Assembly: GCA_934503275.1 (NCBI GenBank)
Contig: CAKSVD010000018.1
Location: 1 to 40,353 of the forward strand
DNA from: an uncultured Faecalibacterium sp.
Lineage (GTDB): Bacteria > Bacillota > Clostridia > Oscillospirales > Ruminococcaceae
Length of the DNA stretch: 40,353 nt
Reading direction: 5' to 3'
The notes under the pieces are model-generated. The model had not been told where the DNA came from. It worked only from the letters and a program-made list of their open reading frames with translations, and did not search any database. Positions 25,880 through 35,300 of this stretch are shown piece after piece; position 1 is the stretch's first letter, and each line of letters starts with the position of its first letter. The translations under genes were made by a program, and so were the position numbers.

Positions 25880-26023
25880 TTATCCGAAGATGGTGAGAAA
25901 AATTTTCTGAAGCAATTCCGGTTCCCATATGGCGAAACGCAGCGTAATCACACATAGGACGGCTAAGGTCATGCCAAGAATTCCTTCAAAATACGAGATC
26001 ATTTTCTTTGTTATCGCATTCAT
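25880..26023 (-). CDS. 47-residue membrane protein between kdpB and kdpC
   Basis: ATG at 26023 stands 8 bases after AGGAGG and the frame ends at TAA 25880-25882, filling the kdpB-kdpC gap. The protein begins MNAITKKMISYFEGILG and continues with one hydrophobic helix (MTLAVLCVITLRFAIW), ending LLQKIFLTIFG. The ideal RBS, the fit between two genes and the single membrane span argue that it is real. Standard KdpF lies elsewhere in this operon (29934-30026). It could be an accessory subunit of the pump; the family is unknown to me. Confidence 0.7.
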   Translation of the reverse strand: MNAITKKMISYFEGILGMTLAVLCVITLRFAIWEPELLQKIFLTIFG

Positions 26024-26037
26024 ATTTTGTCTCCTCC

Positions 26038-28107
26038 TTATACCAGGCCGGTAAACACCAGCAGAACATCGATCAGTTTCACAAAGATAAAGGGAGCCGC
26101 CAGACCGCCCAGACCATAAACCAGCAGGTTCCGTGACAGCAGCTTTCCGGCAGAGACCTCACGGTATTTCACACCTTTCAGTGCCAACGGAATGAGCGCG
26201 ATAATGATGAGTGCATTATAAATAATCGCAGAGAGGACAGCGCTTTGCGGGGAATGCAGCCCCATAATATTCAGAGCAGACAGTCCCGGATAAAGTCCCA
26301 TAAACAGCGCCGGAATAATGGCAAAGTATTTTGCCACATCGTTGGCAATGGAGAAGGTAGTCAGGCTGCCTCGTGTCATCAAAAGCTGTTTGCCGATGCG
26401 AACAATGTCGATCAGTTTTGTGGGTGAAGAGTCCAGATCCACCATGTTACCTGCTTCTTTTGCTGCTTGTGTGCCGCTGTTCATGGCAACTGCAACATCT
26501 GCTTGTGCCAAAGCCGGAGCGTCGTTGGTGCCGTCGCCTGTCATGGCGACCAAATGACCCTTGGCCTGAAAATCACGAATCATTGCCAGCTTTCCCTCCG
26601 GCGTTGCTTCCGCAAGGAAGTCATCCACACCGGCCTCGGCAGCAATGGCCGAAGCAGTAATCGGATTGTCGCCGGTGATCATAATGGTCTTGATGCCCAT
26701 TTTCCGCAGATCTGCAAATTTCTCCTTCACACCCTGCTTGATAATATCCTTCAGATAGATAACGCCGAGGATCTTGTGGTTCTTAGCTACGACCAGAGGT
26801 GTGCCGCCCTTGGACGCAATAGACTTGACAACTCGATCACAGTCCGGAGAATACATACCGCCTGCATGAGTCACATAACTCTGCATGGCGTCTGCTGCGC
26901 CTTTTCGGATTTCGTTGCCGTCAAAGTCGACGCCGCTCATACGGGTCACGGCAGTAAATGGGACAAAATGCATATTCTTGTCCTGAAGGCTTCTGCCACG
27001 AATTCCAAACTGCTCCTTTGCCAGCACAACAACGCTTCTGCCCTCAGGGGTCTCGTCTGCCAAAGAAGAAAGCTGAGCGGCGTCTGCCAGTTCCTGAATA
27101 TCTACACCATCTACCGGAATGAACTCCGATGCCTGTCGATTGCCCAGGGTGATGGTTCCGGTTTTGTCAAGCATCAGAATGTCTACATCACCGGCGGCTT
27201 CAATGGCACGACCACTCATGGCCAGAACATTTGCCTGGTTCAGTCGGGACATACCGGCAATACCGATGGCGGAAAGCAAGGCACCAATGGTAGTAGGCGC
27301 AAGGCACACCAACAGCGCTACCAGAGTTGTTACAGAGGTGGGATTCTCAATTCCCGCCAGCTTTGCAGAAAAAATGGAATAAGTGTAGAGAGAGACTGTC
27401 ACCAAGATAAAGATAATGGACAAGGCTACCAGAAAAATCTGCAAAGCAATTTCGTTGGGCGTCTTCTTCCGGGCAGCACCTTCTACCATCGCAATCATCT
27501 TGTCCAGAAAGCTCTCTCCGGCTTCGTTGGTCACTCTGACAACGATCCAGTCCGACAGTACAGTGGTGCCGCCGGTCACAGCGCTGCGGTCGCCGCCTGC
27601 CTCACGAATTACAGGAGCGGATTCGCCGGTGATGGCGCTTTCATCCACAGATGCCGCCCCTTCTACGACTTCGCCGTCTGCCGGGATCTGCTCTCCGGCT
27701 TTGACGATCACCAGTTCCCCCTTTTTCAGCAGGGCGGAGGGAACCACGGTCACGCTGTCCTTCTCCGAGACAGAGGGAATTTTATGTGCGTCCACATCCT
27801 TTCGGGATGCCCGGAGAGAATCTGCCTGTGCCTTGCCTCGGCCTTCTGCAATGGCCTCGGCAAAATTGGCAAATAGCACGGTAAACCAAAGAATCACTGC
27901 AATCGCCAGCGTATATCCGCTTGGAGCGTCTTTTAAGCCGAACAGGGACACCACCCAAAGAATGCTGGTCAAAATAGCAGACGCAAAAACCAGAAACATG
28001 ACCGGATTTTTTGCCTGTGTTTTCGGGCTCAATTTCACAAAAGAATCTTTAATTGCTCTGCCGAGCATTTTCTGGTCGGCAAAAGCACTTTTCTGTTTTG
28101 TACGCAT
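26038..28107 (-). CDS. kdpB: Potassium-transporting P-type ATPase subunit B
   Basis: A 689-residue catalytic subunit that hydrolyses ATP to drive high-affinity K+ uptake through KdpA. It has the phosphorylated Asp314 in [12 protein letters not shown] (160-163, whose Ser is the inhibitory phosphorylation site in E. coli KdpB), TGDNPITA, and the hinge [21 protein letters not shown]. About seven membrane helices. AAAGGAG precedes the ATG; it follows kdpA by 15 bases. Confidence 0.97.
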   Translation of the reverse strand: MRTKQKSAFADQKMLGRAIKDSFVKLSPKTQAKNPVMFLVFASAILTSILWVVSLFGLKDAPSGYTLAIAVILWFTVLFANFAEAIAEGRGKAQADSLRASRKDVDAHKIPSVSEKDSVTVVPSALLKKGELVIVKAGEQIPADGEVVEGAASVDESAITGESAPVIREAGGDRSAVTGGTTVLSDWIVVRVTNEAGESFLDKMIAMVEGAARKKTPNEIALQIFLVALSIIFILVTVSLYTYSIFSAKLAGIENPTSVTTLVALLVCLAPTTIGALLSAIGIAGMSRLNQANVLAMSGRAIEAAGDVDILMLDKTGTITLGNRQASEFIPVDGVDIQELADAAQLSSLADETPEGRSVVVLAKEQFGIRGRSLQDKNMHFVPFTAVTRMSGVDFDGNEIRKGAADAMQSYVTHAGGMYSPDCDRVVKSIASKGGTPLVVAKNHKILGVIYLKDIIKQGVKEKFADLRKMGIKTIMITGDNPITASAIAAEAGVDDFLAEATPEGKLAMIRDFQAKGHLVAMTGDGTNDAPALAQADVAVAMNSGTQAAKEAGNMVDLDSSPTKLIDIVRIGKQLLMTRGSLTTFSIANDVAKYFAIIPALFMGLYPGLSALNIMGLHSPQSAVLSAIIYNALIIIALIPLALKGVKYREVSAGKLLSRNLLVYGLGGLAAPFIFVKLIDVLLVFTGLV

Positions 28108-28122
28108 ATCTGTAAATCTCCT

Positions 28123-29937
28123 TTACGCAATGCTGCCAAAGAACTCAGCAAGCGGACCAAGGGCAAGCGCCGGGAAGAAGCTCAGCGCACCGATCAGCAA
28201 TACCACAACGATCAGCAGGAAAACAAACATTCCATTTGTGGTAGACAAGGTGCCCGCAGTCGTGGCAATTTTCTTTTTCCCAGCCAAGCTGCCTGCGATT
28301 GCAAGTGTGCCGATGATGGGCAGGAACCGGGCAAAGAGCATCACCAGTCCCAGGCTTACATTCAGAAATACGGTATTCCCATTGAAACCGGCAAAGGCAG
28401 AGCCGTTATTGCCGCCACAGGATGAGTAGGCATACAGCATTTCAGAGAAACCGTGGGCACCGCCGTTATGCAGGCTATCCATGACAGAGGGTACTACGGC
28501 GGCAAGGCCACTGCCGACCAGAATTGCAATGGGTGTTGCAAGGCAAACCAGTACCGACCATTTCATCTCATAAGGCTCAATTTTCTTGCCAAGGAATTCC
28601 GGTGTACGGCCTACCATCAGACCGGCAATGAACACCGTCAGAATAGCAAAAGCAAGCATACCGTAAAGGCCGCAGCCCACGCCGCCGAAAACGACCTCGC
28701 CGAGCTGCATCAGCAGCATAGTCACCATACCGGCAAGCGGCGTGTGGCTGTCATGCATGGAGTTTATAGAGCCGTTGGAGGCTGCTGTGGTGAAAGCTGC
28801 CCATGTAGAGGACCCTGCAATGCCAAAGCGAGTCTCCTTGCCCTCCATATTGCCGCCTGCCTGTTCGGCCATTGACATATTGACTGCGCCGTTTTGTGCA
28901 AGCTGGGGGGTGCCAACCTGTTCAGTGACGGCGATACAGCCCAAAGCAACAACCAGGCAGAGAAACATTGCCATAAAGATCGCAACACCCTGCTTCTTGT
29001 TCTTTACTGCAGAACCGAATGTGAAACACAGTGCCGCCGGAATCAGCAGAATGGAAATCATTTCGATCAGATTGGTAAAGGCATTGGGATTTTCCAAAGG
29101 ATGTGCGGAGTTGACGCCCATATAACCGCCGCCGTTGGTGCCGGTCTGTTTGATTGCGACCTGGCTGGCCGCAGGACCCATCGGTACGAACTGCTCGGTG
29201 ACGATCTGTGCATCCGAAACGATTTCGCCATCTACAGTGACGGTTTCGGTGTCTAAGTCAATTACCGCATCCTCAAGGATTTCGCCTTCTGCACTGACGA
29301 CAATCGGTTCTACAAGGGATACTGTTTCTGCACTTTTCAGGTTCTGAATCACGCCGCCGCCTACCAGCAACAGAGAAATGACCAGATTCAGCGGGAGTAG
29401 GATGTGAACCACAATGCGGGTCAAGTCTACCCAAAAGCTTCCCAACCCGGAGGATTTCACCTTGATAAAGCCACGGATCAATGCAAATAGAACGGCGATA
29501 CCTGTAGCTGCGGAAACAAAGTTCTGAACAGTCAGACCTAAAGCCTGAGTGAGATAACTCAATGTGGATTCACCGGAATATGCCGGCCAGTTTGTATTGG
29601 TAGTGAAACTTGCAGAAGTGTTAAATGCCAAATCCCATTTCACACCGGAAAGATGCTGCGGGTTTCCGGGAAGAACTCCCTGCAGAAGTTGAAGCAGGAA
29701 CAGAAAAACAAGCCCGATACCGGAAAAAATCAATACACTTACCGCATATTTTTTCCATGTCATCTGTTCTTCTCTGTCTACACGCATAACCTTGTAAATC
29801 AGGTTTTCGCACGGTGTCAGAACTTTGGACAAAAAAGTTTTCTCGCCGCTCATGACGTTTTTTATGTATGCGCCCAGCGGAATTGCCAAAACAACCAGAA
29901 TGGCAAGGCATAAAACATACTGGATCATGGTACTCAT
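28123..29937 (-). CDS. kdpA: Potassium-transporting ATPase subunit A (channel-like)
   Basis: A 604-residue K+-translocating subunit related to TrkH/KtrB. Four selectivity loops are visible: SFTTNTNWPAYSGE, TNGGGYMGVNSAHPLENP, AFTTAASNGSINSMHD and SSCGGNNGSAFAGF. It is longer than E. coli KdpA (557) mainly because of an acidic insert about residues 217-255 (EILEDAVIDLDTETVTVDGE) in an external loop. The start overlaps the stop of the upstream KdpF-like ORF (ATGA). Confidence 0.97.
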   Translation of the reverse strand: MSTMIQYVLCLAILVVLAIPLGAYIKNVMSGEKTFLSKVLTPCENLIYKVMRVDREEQMTWKKYAVSVLIFSGIGLVFLFLLQLLQGVLPGNPQHLSGVKWDLAFNTSASFTTNTNWPAYSGESTLSYLTQALGLTVQNFVSAATGIAVLFALIRGFIKVKSSGLGSFWVDLTRIVVHILLPLNLVISLLLVGGGVIQNLKSAETVSLVEPIVVSAEGEILEDAVIDLDTETVTVDGEIVSDAQIVTEQFVPMGPAASQVAIKQTGTNGGGYMGVNSAHPLENPNAFTNLIEMISILLIPAALCFTFGSAVKNKKQGVAIFMAMFLCLVVALGCIAVTEQVGTPQLAQNGAVNMSMAEQAGGNMEGKETRFGIAGSSTWAAFTTAASNGSINSMHDSHTPLAGMVTMLLMQLGEVVFGGVGCGLYGMLAFAILTVFIAGLMVGRTPEFLGKKIEPYEMKWSVLVCLATPIAILVGSGLAAVVPSVMDSLHNGGAHGFSEMLYAYSSCGGNNGSAFAGFNGNTVFLNVSLGLVMLFARFLPIIGTLAIAGSLAGKKKIATTAGTLSTTNGMFVFLLIVVVLLIGALSFFPALALGPLAEFFGSIA

Positions 29938-30026
29938 GCCTGATCATCTCCCTTCATTAAAATATAGACATACCACAGCAGCATTGCTGCCGCACATACA
30001 CCTATGAGTGCAATTAGCATTTGCAT
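29934..30026 (-). CDS. kdpF: KdpF-like small membrane subunit
   Basis: Thirty residues, beginning MQMLIALIGVCAAAMLLWYV and ending MKGDDQA: one membrane helix, the size and place of KdpF, which stabilises the KdpABC complex. GGAGG lies 9 bases before the ATG, and the stop overlaps the kdpA start. Confidence 0.75.
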   Translation of the reverse strand: MQMLIALIGVCAAAMLLWYVYILMKGDDQA

Positions 30027-30124
30027 AAGAGCTATCCTCCTTTTTTGATGTCCCCAATATCATAAAACCTTTCCTCTAAAAATGGCATTAGTGATCTTTT
30101 GTGTGTTTAAAGATGAAATAAAGA

Positions 30125-30316
30125 TTACAACCAACCCAAAAGCCATGCCATAGGAAAGGCGATAACGATCGTACTGATACAGACACACGCCAAAACCAGT
30201 AATGGCATTCCAACAAAGATGGAGATGGAGCCAAGTAGCGGATGATGCCAAATAAAGCGCTCCGCTTTTGCGTCAAATCTTTGTTCAAATCTTCTCGCCG
30301 CATTTGTAATGCTCAT
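30125..30316 (-). CDS. Small membrane protein leading the kdp operon
   Basis: A 63-residue protein: a charged N-terminus (MSITNAARRFEQRFDAKAER) and then about two hydrophobic stretches (LLGSISIFVGMPLLVLACV; IVIAFPMAWLLGW). GAGGTGA precedes the ATG at 30316. It is the first gene after the probable kdp promoter. Clostridium acetobutylicum also has small ORFs (kdpZ, kdpY) ahead of kdpA; whether this is their homologue cannot be told here. Confidence 0.7.
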   Translation of the reverse strand: MSITNAARRFEQRFDAKAERFIWHHPLLGSISIFVGMPLLVLACVCISTIVIAFPMAWLLGWL

Positions 30317-30363
30317 AATTGTTCACCTCATTTCTTTCTTGCAAGGCCATAATACCGCTAAAA

Positions 30364-30391
30364 GTATTAAGAGGGGAAAAGGGTCCTGCAA
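30364..30391 (-). promoter_or_regulatory. Candidate kdp promoter
   Basis: On the minus strand TTGCAG (30391-30386), a 16-base spacer and TAATAC (30369-30364), about 48 bases before the first kdp-operon start codon. Only a fair match, as expected for a KdpE-activated promoter. Confidence 0.4.
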
Positions 30392-30396
30392 TCGAA

Positions 30397-30419
30397 ACAA
30401 AGATTGTATAAGTCTTTGT
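30397..30419. promoter_or_regulatory. Inverted repeat just upstream of the kdp promoter
   Basis: ACAAAGA (30397-30403) and TCTTTGT (30413-30419) flank an A/T-rich centre TTGTATAAG. It lies directly upstream of the -35 box, a suitable place for KdpE binding. Inferred only. Confidence 0.35.
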
Positions 30420-30980
30420 CGCTCCAGAAAGTGATCTTACGGCTTTGTTCAAGCCTTGTGCGCTTTTGTCTGAAATCCGTCACGCTTTATAACGAGTCGT
30501 GATCCTTCAGGGTTTTGCTGCCAAATAGATGTCAAAACAGCAGTATAGCCCGGATGGAGGCGCTGTCGATAAAATAAAAAAAGTGAACCCTCTGGGTATT
30601 TCCACCCAGAAAAGTCCACATAGAAAGAGCTGCTTTGGATTTATAAGAGATCGCAGTTGTCCAAATCCCTGCCATGAATCGTAGTTGTGGATGTACATTT
30701 GATGCTCGGTCTGAACAGGCTAGATTGCAGCTGCCATTTTGGGCTCGAACCCGACCGTTTTCCCGGCTTTGCATAAAAACTCAATGCCTGTTTAAGGGGC
30801 TGATTTTGGCTCTGCACATTTTTGCACACTTTTTGCACACCGGAACGGCTGGATAACGGATGCAAGAGGGAACAACAGGTGCAAAGAATGCAGCGGATGC
30901 AAAATGTTAATTTACGATAAAACGCTAAAAACGACGAATTTGCGTAATTTCGGAAATTGATGATTGTTGCGCGTTGGTTT
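30420..30980. other. Non-coding right end of the island
   Basis: No reading frame here has an RBS or a recognisable domain. The stretch contains TGCACA repeats (30813-30840), a CTTTGCATAAAAA motif at 30768 also found at 18054, and A/T-rich DNA up to the tRNA fragment. It has the look of the att-proximal end of an integrated element whose integrase is gone. Confidence 0.5.
30813..30840 (+). repeat. Three TGCACA repeats phased at 10-11 bp (right set)
   Basis: TGCACA at 30813, TGCACAC at 30823 and TGCACAC at 30834, on the same strand and with the same phasing as the set at 17976-18003. They lie about 140 bases inside the tRNA-Lys fragment, a plausible position for integrase arm sites. Confidence 0.5.
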
Positions 30981-31025
30981 CTCTTAATCAGTGGGCCCAG
31001 GGTTCGAGTCCCTGGAGGTGCACCA
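30981..31025 (+). tRNA. 3' half of tRNA-Lys(CTT): integration scar
   Basis: The anticodon loop CTCTTAA (30981-30987, anticodon CTT), anticodon-stem 3' strand TCAGT, variable loop, T arm CAGGG-TTCGAGT-CCCTG (30998-31014), acceptor 3' strand GAGGTGC, discriminator A and encoded CCA are all present. Upstream there is no matching anticodon-stem 5' strand (GGTTT instead of ACTGA), no D arm and no acceptor 5' strand. This is the att duplicate typically left by a tyrosine integrase that recombines at the anticodon loop. The intact tRNA is not in the window. Confidence 0.88.
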
Positions 31026-31032
31026 CAACAAC

Positions 31033-31076
31033 AAAATCCGAACTTTTTTCCGATAGGGGAAGGGTTCGGATTTTTT
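31033..31076 (+). terminator. Terminator after the tRNA-Lys fragment
   Basis: AAAATCCGAAC (31033-31043) pairs with GTTCGGATTTT (31064-31074), followed by more T. Probably the original terminator of the tRNA gene, kept on the chromosome side of the scar. Confidence 0.85.
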
Positions 31077-31195
31077 GTATTCTTCGGAAAACAGAACGAA
31101 TCCCTTGCTTCCATCGAGAAACGTCCCAGACCTTATCATAAGAAAGCACGACAGCCCACGGTAAGAGTGCCGTAGGGCAGAAAGGATGCAAGATT

Positions 31196-31447
31196 ATGAA
31201 GTGCGATGCAAGAGTTTGTTCGTTCAACATGGACACCGGGTGCGTGGAACTGTTGCTCCGGGATGGGAGAAAAATTTCCATTGACTGTACCGGGGTTGAG
31301 GATGCACTGGATGTGACCATGGCGCAGAGGACGGAACTGGACTACCTCATCTACAACGATCCGCTGGGCTATGCGGATTTGATTCTGAACGGTGACCTGG
31401 CAGAATATTTGAAGAATATAGCTGGAAGCCGTGGATTAGAAGATTAA
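31196..31447 (+). CDS. Small conserved protein (DUF6061-like)
   Basis: An 83-residue acidic protein (MKCDARVCSFNMDTGCVELL, then DGRKISIDCTGVEDALDVT). It resembles a small family common in Faecalibacterium and other Clostridia; I recognise the family only by type, and no function is known. There is no membrane segment. GAAAGG lies before the ATG. It stands alone and is followed by a terminator. Confidence 0.72.
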   Translation: MKCDARVCSFNMDTGCVELLLRDGRKISIDCTGVEDALDVTMAQRTELDYLIYNDPLGYADLILNGDLAEYLKNIAGSRGLED

Positions 31448-31452
31448 AAAGT

Positions 31453-31492
31453 AATGGCCTGTTGAACAAAAATGTTCGGCAGACCATTTTTT
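31453..31492. terminator. Terminator between the small protein and the Crp/Fnr gene
   Basis: AATGGCCTG with CAGACCATT, plus an inner TTGAACA/TGTTCGG stem, followed by TTTTTT. It serves the plus-strand gene and perhaps the converging regulator. Confidence 0.7.
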
Positions 31493-31511
31493 CATGGATT
31501 TAGAAGTGCTG

Positions 31512-32195
31512 TCAGTTCCAGCCATACAAAAACTTTGGGTTCAACAGGTGAATCTTTGCACCGGAAAAATCAAGGATCCTCTCATCGCGCATCCGGCACA
31601 GCTCACGGGAAAGAGCACTGCGGTCCACACAGAGGAAATCTGCCAGTTCTGTCCGGGTGTAGGGTAGACTGTAACAGCCTTTTTCATCGGGTGTCAAGGT
31701 TTGAAGATAAATCTTCAGACGATCTCGAAGCCGTTTTTGTGCTAAAATACGCACTTTGGTGTTAAAAAAGAGAAGCTGCTGCGCCATATCCTGCATAAGA
31801 TTTGCTGTGACTTGCATCCGGCAGGGACAGGACAGCGTTTTCTGTGACATCAATGCGCTGAAATCCAGCAGCATTACGGTACAGTCCGAACTGGCACGCA
31901 GACAGACCGGACTTGTCGTCCAGCCAGTACAGGCCAGTTCTGCACCAAATACTTCTCCGGGACAAAAACGGCAGATGCTGATTTGATTGCCATTTTCATC
32001 ATACAAAAATTCTTCTATCGTGCCATCCAGCAGAACACCTGTATTGTGGCTCTGCTCACCCAGCTCGACGATGTGCGCACCACGAGGATATTCACGGACA
32101 GTCGCATTCAAGCAACTAAGGACTTCCCTATATTTTCGTGGCTGGATGCCGTTGAACATGCCGCATTGCTGTAAAATTGAATAATATTGCTCCAT
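31512..32195 (-). CDS. Crp/Fnr-family transcriptional regulator
   Basis: A 227-residue regulator. The cyclic-nucleotide-binding-like effector domain covers about 10-125 (PRGAHIVELGEQSHNTGVLLDGTIEEFL) and the dimer helix about 130-155. The winged HTH is about 165-215 (YTRTELADFLCVDRSALSRELCRMRDERIL). Several Cys are present (C11, C28 and the pair in SCPCRM) but not in the N-terminal four-Cys pattern of E. coli Fnr, so oxygen sensing by a 4Fe-4S cluster is not shown. It is divergent from the activase gene. A palindrome GTTGCCATAACAAC lies 25 bases before its start, which suggests autoregulation. The RBS is weak. Confidence 0.92.
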   Translation of the reverse strand: MEQYYSILQQCGMFNGIQPRKYREVLSCLNATVREYPRGAHIVELGEQSHNTGVLLDGTIEEFLYDENGNQISICRFCPGEVFGAELACTGWTTSPVCLRASSDCTVMLLDFSALMSQKTLSCPCRMQVTANLMQDMAQQLLFFNTKVRILAQKRLRDRLKIYLQTLTPDEKGCYSLPYTRTELADFLCVDRSALSRELCRMRDERILDFSGAKIHLLNPKFLYGWN

Positions 32196-32211
32196 CTTAA
32201 AATTTACTTTG

Positions 32212-32229
32212 CCGTTGCCATAACAACGG
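32212..32229. promoter_or_regulatory. Crp/Fnr-type operator in front of the regulator gene
   Basis: CCGTTG-CCATAA-CAACGG is a perfect inverted repeat. Read on the minus strand its core is GTTGTTATGGCAAC, matching the site before the ABC operon (GTTGCTATGGCAAC) at 13 of 14 bases. Confidence 0.6.
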
Positions 32230-32260
32230 ACACTCCGAGGTAGTTGTGTTAAACTCTTGG

Positions 32261-32274
32261 TTAGAGATGTCTAA
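32261..32274. promoter_or_regulatory. Palindrome at about -42 of the activase promoter
   Basis: TTAGA-GATG-TCTAA, perfect 5-bp arms. If TATAAA (32299-32304) is the -10 box, its centre lies near -42, the usual position for a class II activator of the Crp/Fnr family. Confidence 0.45.
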
Positions 32275-32304
32275 TTAAAAGGCATCATTATTATACGGTA
32301 TAAA

Positions 32305-32320
32305 GTTTGAAATGTCAAAC
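32305..32320. promoter_or_regulatory. Palindrome at the activase transcription start
   Basis: GTTTGA-AATG-TCAAAC, perfect 6-bp arms, 45 bases from the previous palindrome and with the same ATG centre. It overlaps the probable start site after TATAAA (32299-32304). Confidence 0.5.
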
Positions 32321-32358
32321 CCTATAACGTTCAGGGTTGATATCGAAGGAGTGACACA

Positions 32359-35300
32359 ATGCTTTCGTTGGGAATGGATATCGGTACATCAACGGTAAAG
32401 TTGGTGCTGTTAAAAAATCAAGAAATTGAAAAGCAGTGGATGGCGGTGCATCACGGCAACCCTTTTGTCTGCCTGAAAAAGGGTCTTTCCACGTTGGAAC
32501 TGGCGATGGATACTCCGTTTTCACTCTGTGTGACCGGAAGCAACACGGAGGCTCTGCTGGAGCAAGATTCAGCCATTCCCTCTTTAGGCGATATCCCAGC
32601 TATCGTCGAGGGTGTGCGCTGGATCATTCCGCAGGTGGGTTCGGTCATTGAAATTGGCAGTCAGGGCGCGCGATTCATCACGGAAGTCCAGAGCCAGACC
32701 CCGCAGTTTGCGGCCAACGAGCATTGCGCAGGCGGCACCGGTTCCTTTTTTGAGGATCAGATGTCCCGTGTGGGCTGCAAGCTGGAGGATTATTCTGCGC
32801 TGGTTGAGCAGGCGCAGAGCATTCCGCGGCTTTCCGGACGCTGCGCAGTGTTTGCCAAAACGGATATCATTCACCGCCAGCAGGAAGGTGTTTCCACGCC
32901 GGATATCCTGCTGGGATTGTGCTATGCAATGATCCATAACTACAAGGCGACCATTGCGCGGCGGCTGCCGGTCTGCAAACCAGTGGTATTCTGCGGCGGC
33001 GTGACCTGCAACTCCGGCGTCATCCGGGCTATTCGGGAAGTGTTCGGCCTGACCGAAGAAGAGCTGATCGTCCCGGAAGAAGCACGTTTTGAAGCGGCTC
33101 TTGGTGCTGCACTCAAAGCATCCGGCTCGTTCACGTTACGTCAACTGAATGATTCTCTGGACCGTACACTAACAACACACCACATGGTCGGAACATTGCC
33201 CAAACTGGAACTGCGCTCCGGCACGAGCCTTGCGGAGCCAAACGCTACCAAGATCATTCCAGAAAGTGGCTGCGCATTGGGCATCGACATCGGCTCTACC
33301 AGTACCGATCTTGTTCTGGTCGGTGCTGACGGTGAACTGGTAGACTTTCAATATCTGCGCACCGCAGGTGACCCGGAAGGAGCTGTCCGCAAAGGCCTTG
33401 CAAGTATTCGCCAGCGGTTTGGTGATATCCGGTTCACCGCAGTCGGTGTGACCGGTTCAGGACGAGAGCGCATCGGCAAACGTATCGGAGCAGATACTGT
33501 CCGGGATGAGATCACTGCGCAAGCCAAGGGAGCTGCTCATTGGGTGCCGGAAGTCGATACCGTGTTTGAGATCGGCGGACAGGATAGCAAATACATCAGC
33601 ATCCAGAACGGTGAAGTTGTGGATTTTCAGATGAACAAGATCTGCGCTGCCGGTACCGGTTCTTTTGTGGAAGAACAAGCTGCCCGTATGGGCATCCCAC
33701 TGGCGGAATTTGGCCCATTAGCCTTATCCTCTGAACATCCGGTATCCTTGGGAGAACGGTGCACGGTGTTTATCGAAACGGCCATTGCGTCCGCTTCCGC
33801 TGAAGGTATTTCATGGGCGGATATTGCCGCAGGCCTTTGTCACTCCATCGTACAGAACTATCTGCATAAAGTTGTTGGTTCTAAACCTGTGGGGCAGCAC
33901 ATCGTTTTGCAGGGCGGTGTCGATTACAACCCCGGCATTGTGGCGGCATTCCAATCTGCATACGGCGACCGCGTACAGGTCAGCCCGATCTTTTCCATCA
34001 GTGGTGCGTATGGCGCGGCTTTGCTGGCACAGGAAGCTGTGGGCGACGCACCCAGCCGATTTGTGGGATTTGACAGCCCGGCAAAGGATGCAGAGGACAG
34101 CCGCAGTGTGGAGATTCAGAAGAATATTGACTTCTACAAGCAGGCGGACAAACTGCTTTTGGAGGGTTACACTGGCAAACGTGACCCACGTAAAAAGACC
34201 GTAGGTGTGCCTTTTGCGTTGATGATCCACAAATTCTTCCCGATGGCAAATGCCTTCTTTACCTCGTTGGGCTTCAATGTCGTCCTGACTGACCCCACCA
34301 GTGAGGAAACGATCCGGCTGGCTCAGCAGACCGCACAAGGGGAGACCTGCTACCCGGTCAAACTTATTTACGGCCATATGCAGCAGCTCATCGACCAAAA
34401 AGTAGATTATATCTTCCTGCCCACCATCCACACGATGAAGCACGAAAAGAGCCGTGTGAAACACAACTACGGCTGCGTCTATATGCAGACGGCAGCCGCA
34501 TCCATTGCCAAAGCTCTGGACATTGAGAGCAAGGGCATCACTCTGCTCAGTCCGGTATTCGATCTCGATTTTGGGCAGGAAGCTATGGCATCTGCAATGC
34601 TGGGACTGAGCAAGATTTTAGGAATCCCGAAACCGTTTTGTGCCAAAGCTCTGCTCAGTGGTGCCATGGCGGTGCGCCGCCATACCGCCGCCGTGGAAAA
34701 ACAGGGCAAAGCTCTGCTGGCGACCCTGAGACCGGACGATAAAGTGTTGGTGCTCATCACCCGCAACTACGGCGTTTCCGACCCCATCCTGAACATGGGC
34801 ATCCCGGAACTGCTGTTGGAACGCGGCTATAAAGTCATCACGCTGAGCCACCTGCCCGGTCATGCGCTGGACATCTCTGATGAATACGATAATCTTTATT
34901 ATCCGTTCGGGCAGCATATCCTGTCCGGAGCAAAGCTGATTGCTCACCACCCGAACCTCTACGCTGTCTACCTGACGAACCACGGCTGCGGCCCGGACAC
35001 CATGCTCTCACACCTGTTCAAGCAGGAGATGGGCGATAAACCCTACCTGCAAATCGAAGTGGATGAGCATTTTTCCAATGTGGGTGTCATCACTCGCATT
35101 GAAGCGTTCCTGAACAGTTTGCAACACCGCCCGGCGGTGGCTCTGCCGACAGATTTCAACATTGAGCAGGTCGATATTCACCCCTGTCGTCTGGCACAGA
35201 CACCATCCCCCAATGTGCCACTCTATCTTCCGGCGATGGGTGCTTATACGCCCTATCTGGCCGCATATTTCAAACAGCAAGGGGCAGATCCCTACGAGCT

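Noticed and set aside
30317..30420. Cyclic di-AMP (ydaO) or other riboswitch before the kdp genes
   Set aside because: The leader is only about 50 bases from the candidate promoter, too short, and conserved riboswitch elements are not seen.
30961..31025. Complete tRNA gene
   Set aside because: Only the 3' half is present; anticodon stem, D arm and acceptor 5' strand are missing.
30641..31114. Minus-strand frame containing PPGTRTLGPLIKRNQ
   Set aside because: This peptide is a translation of the antisense of the tRNA-Lys 3' half, a known annotation artefact; there is no RBS.
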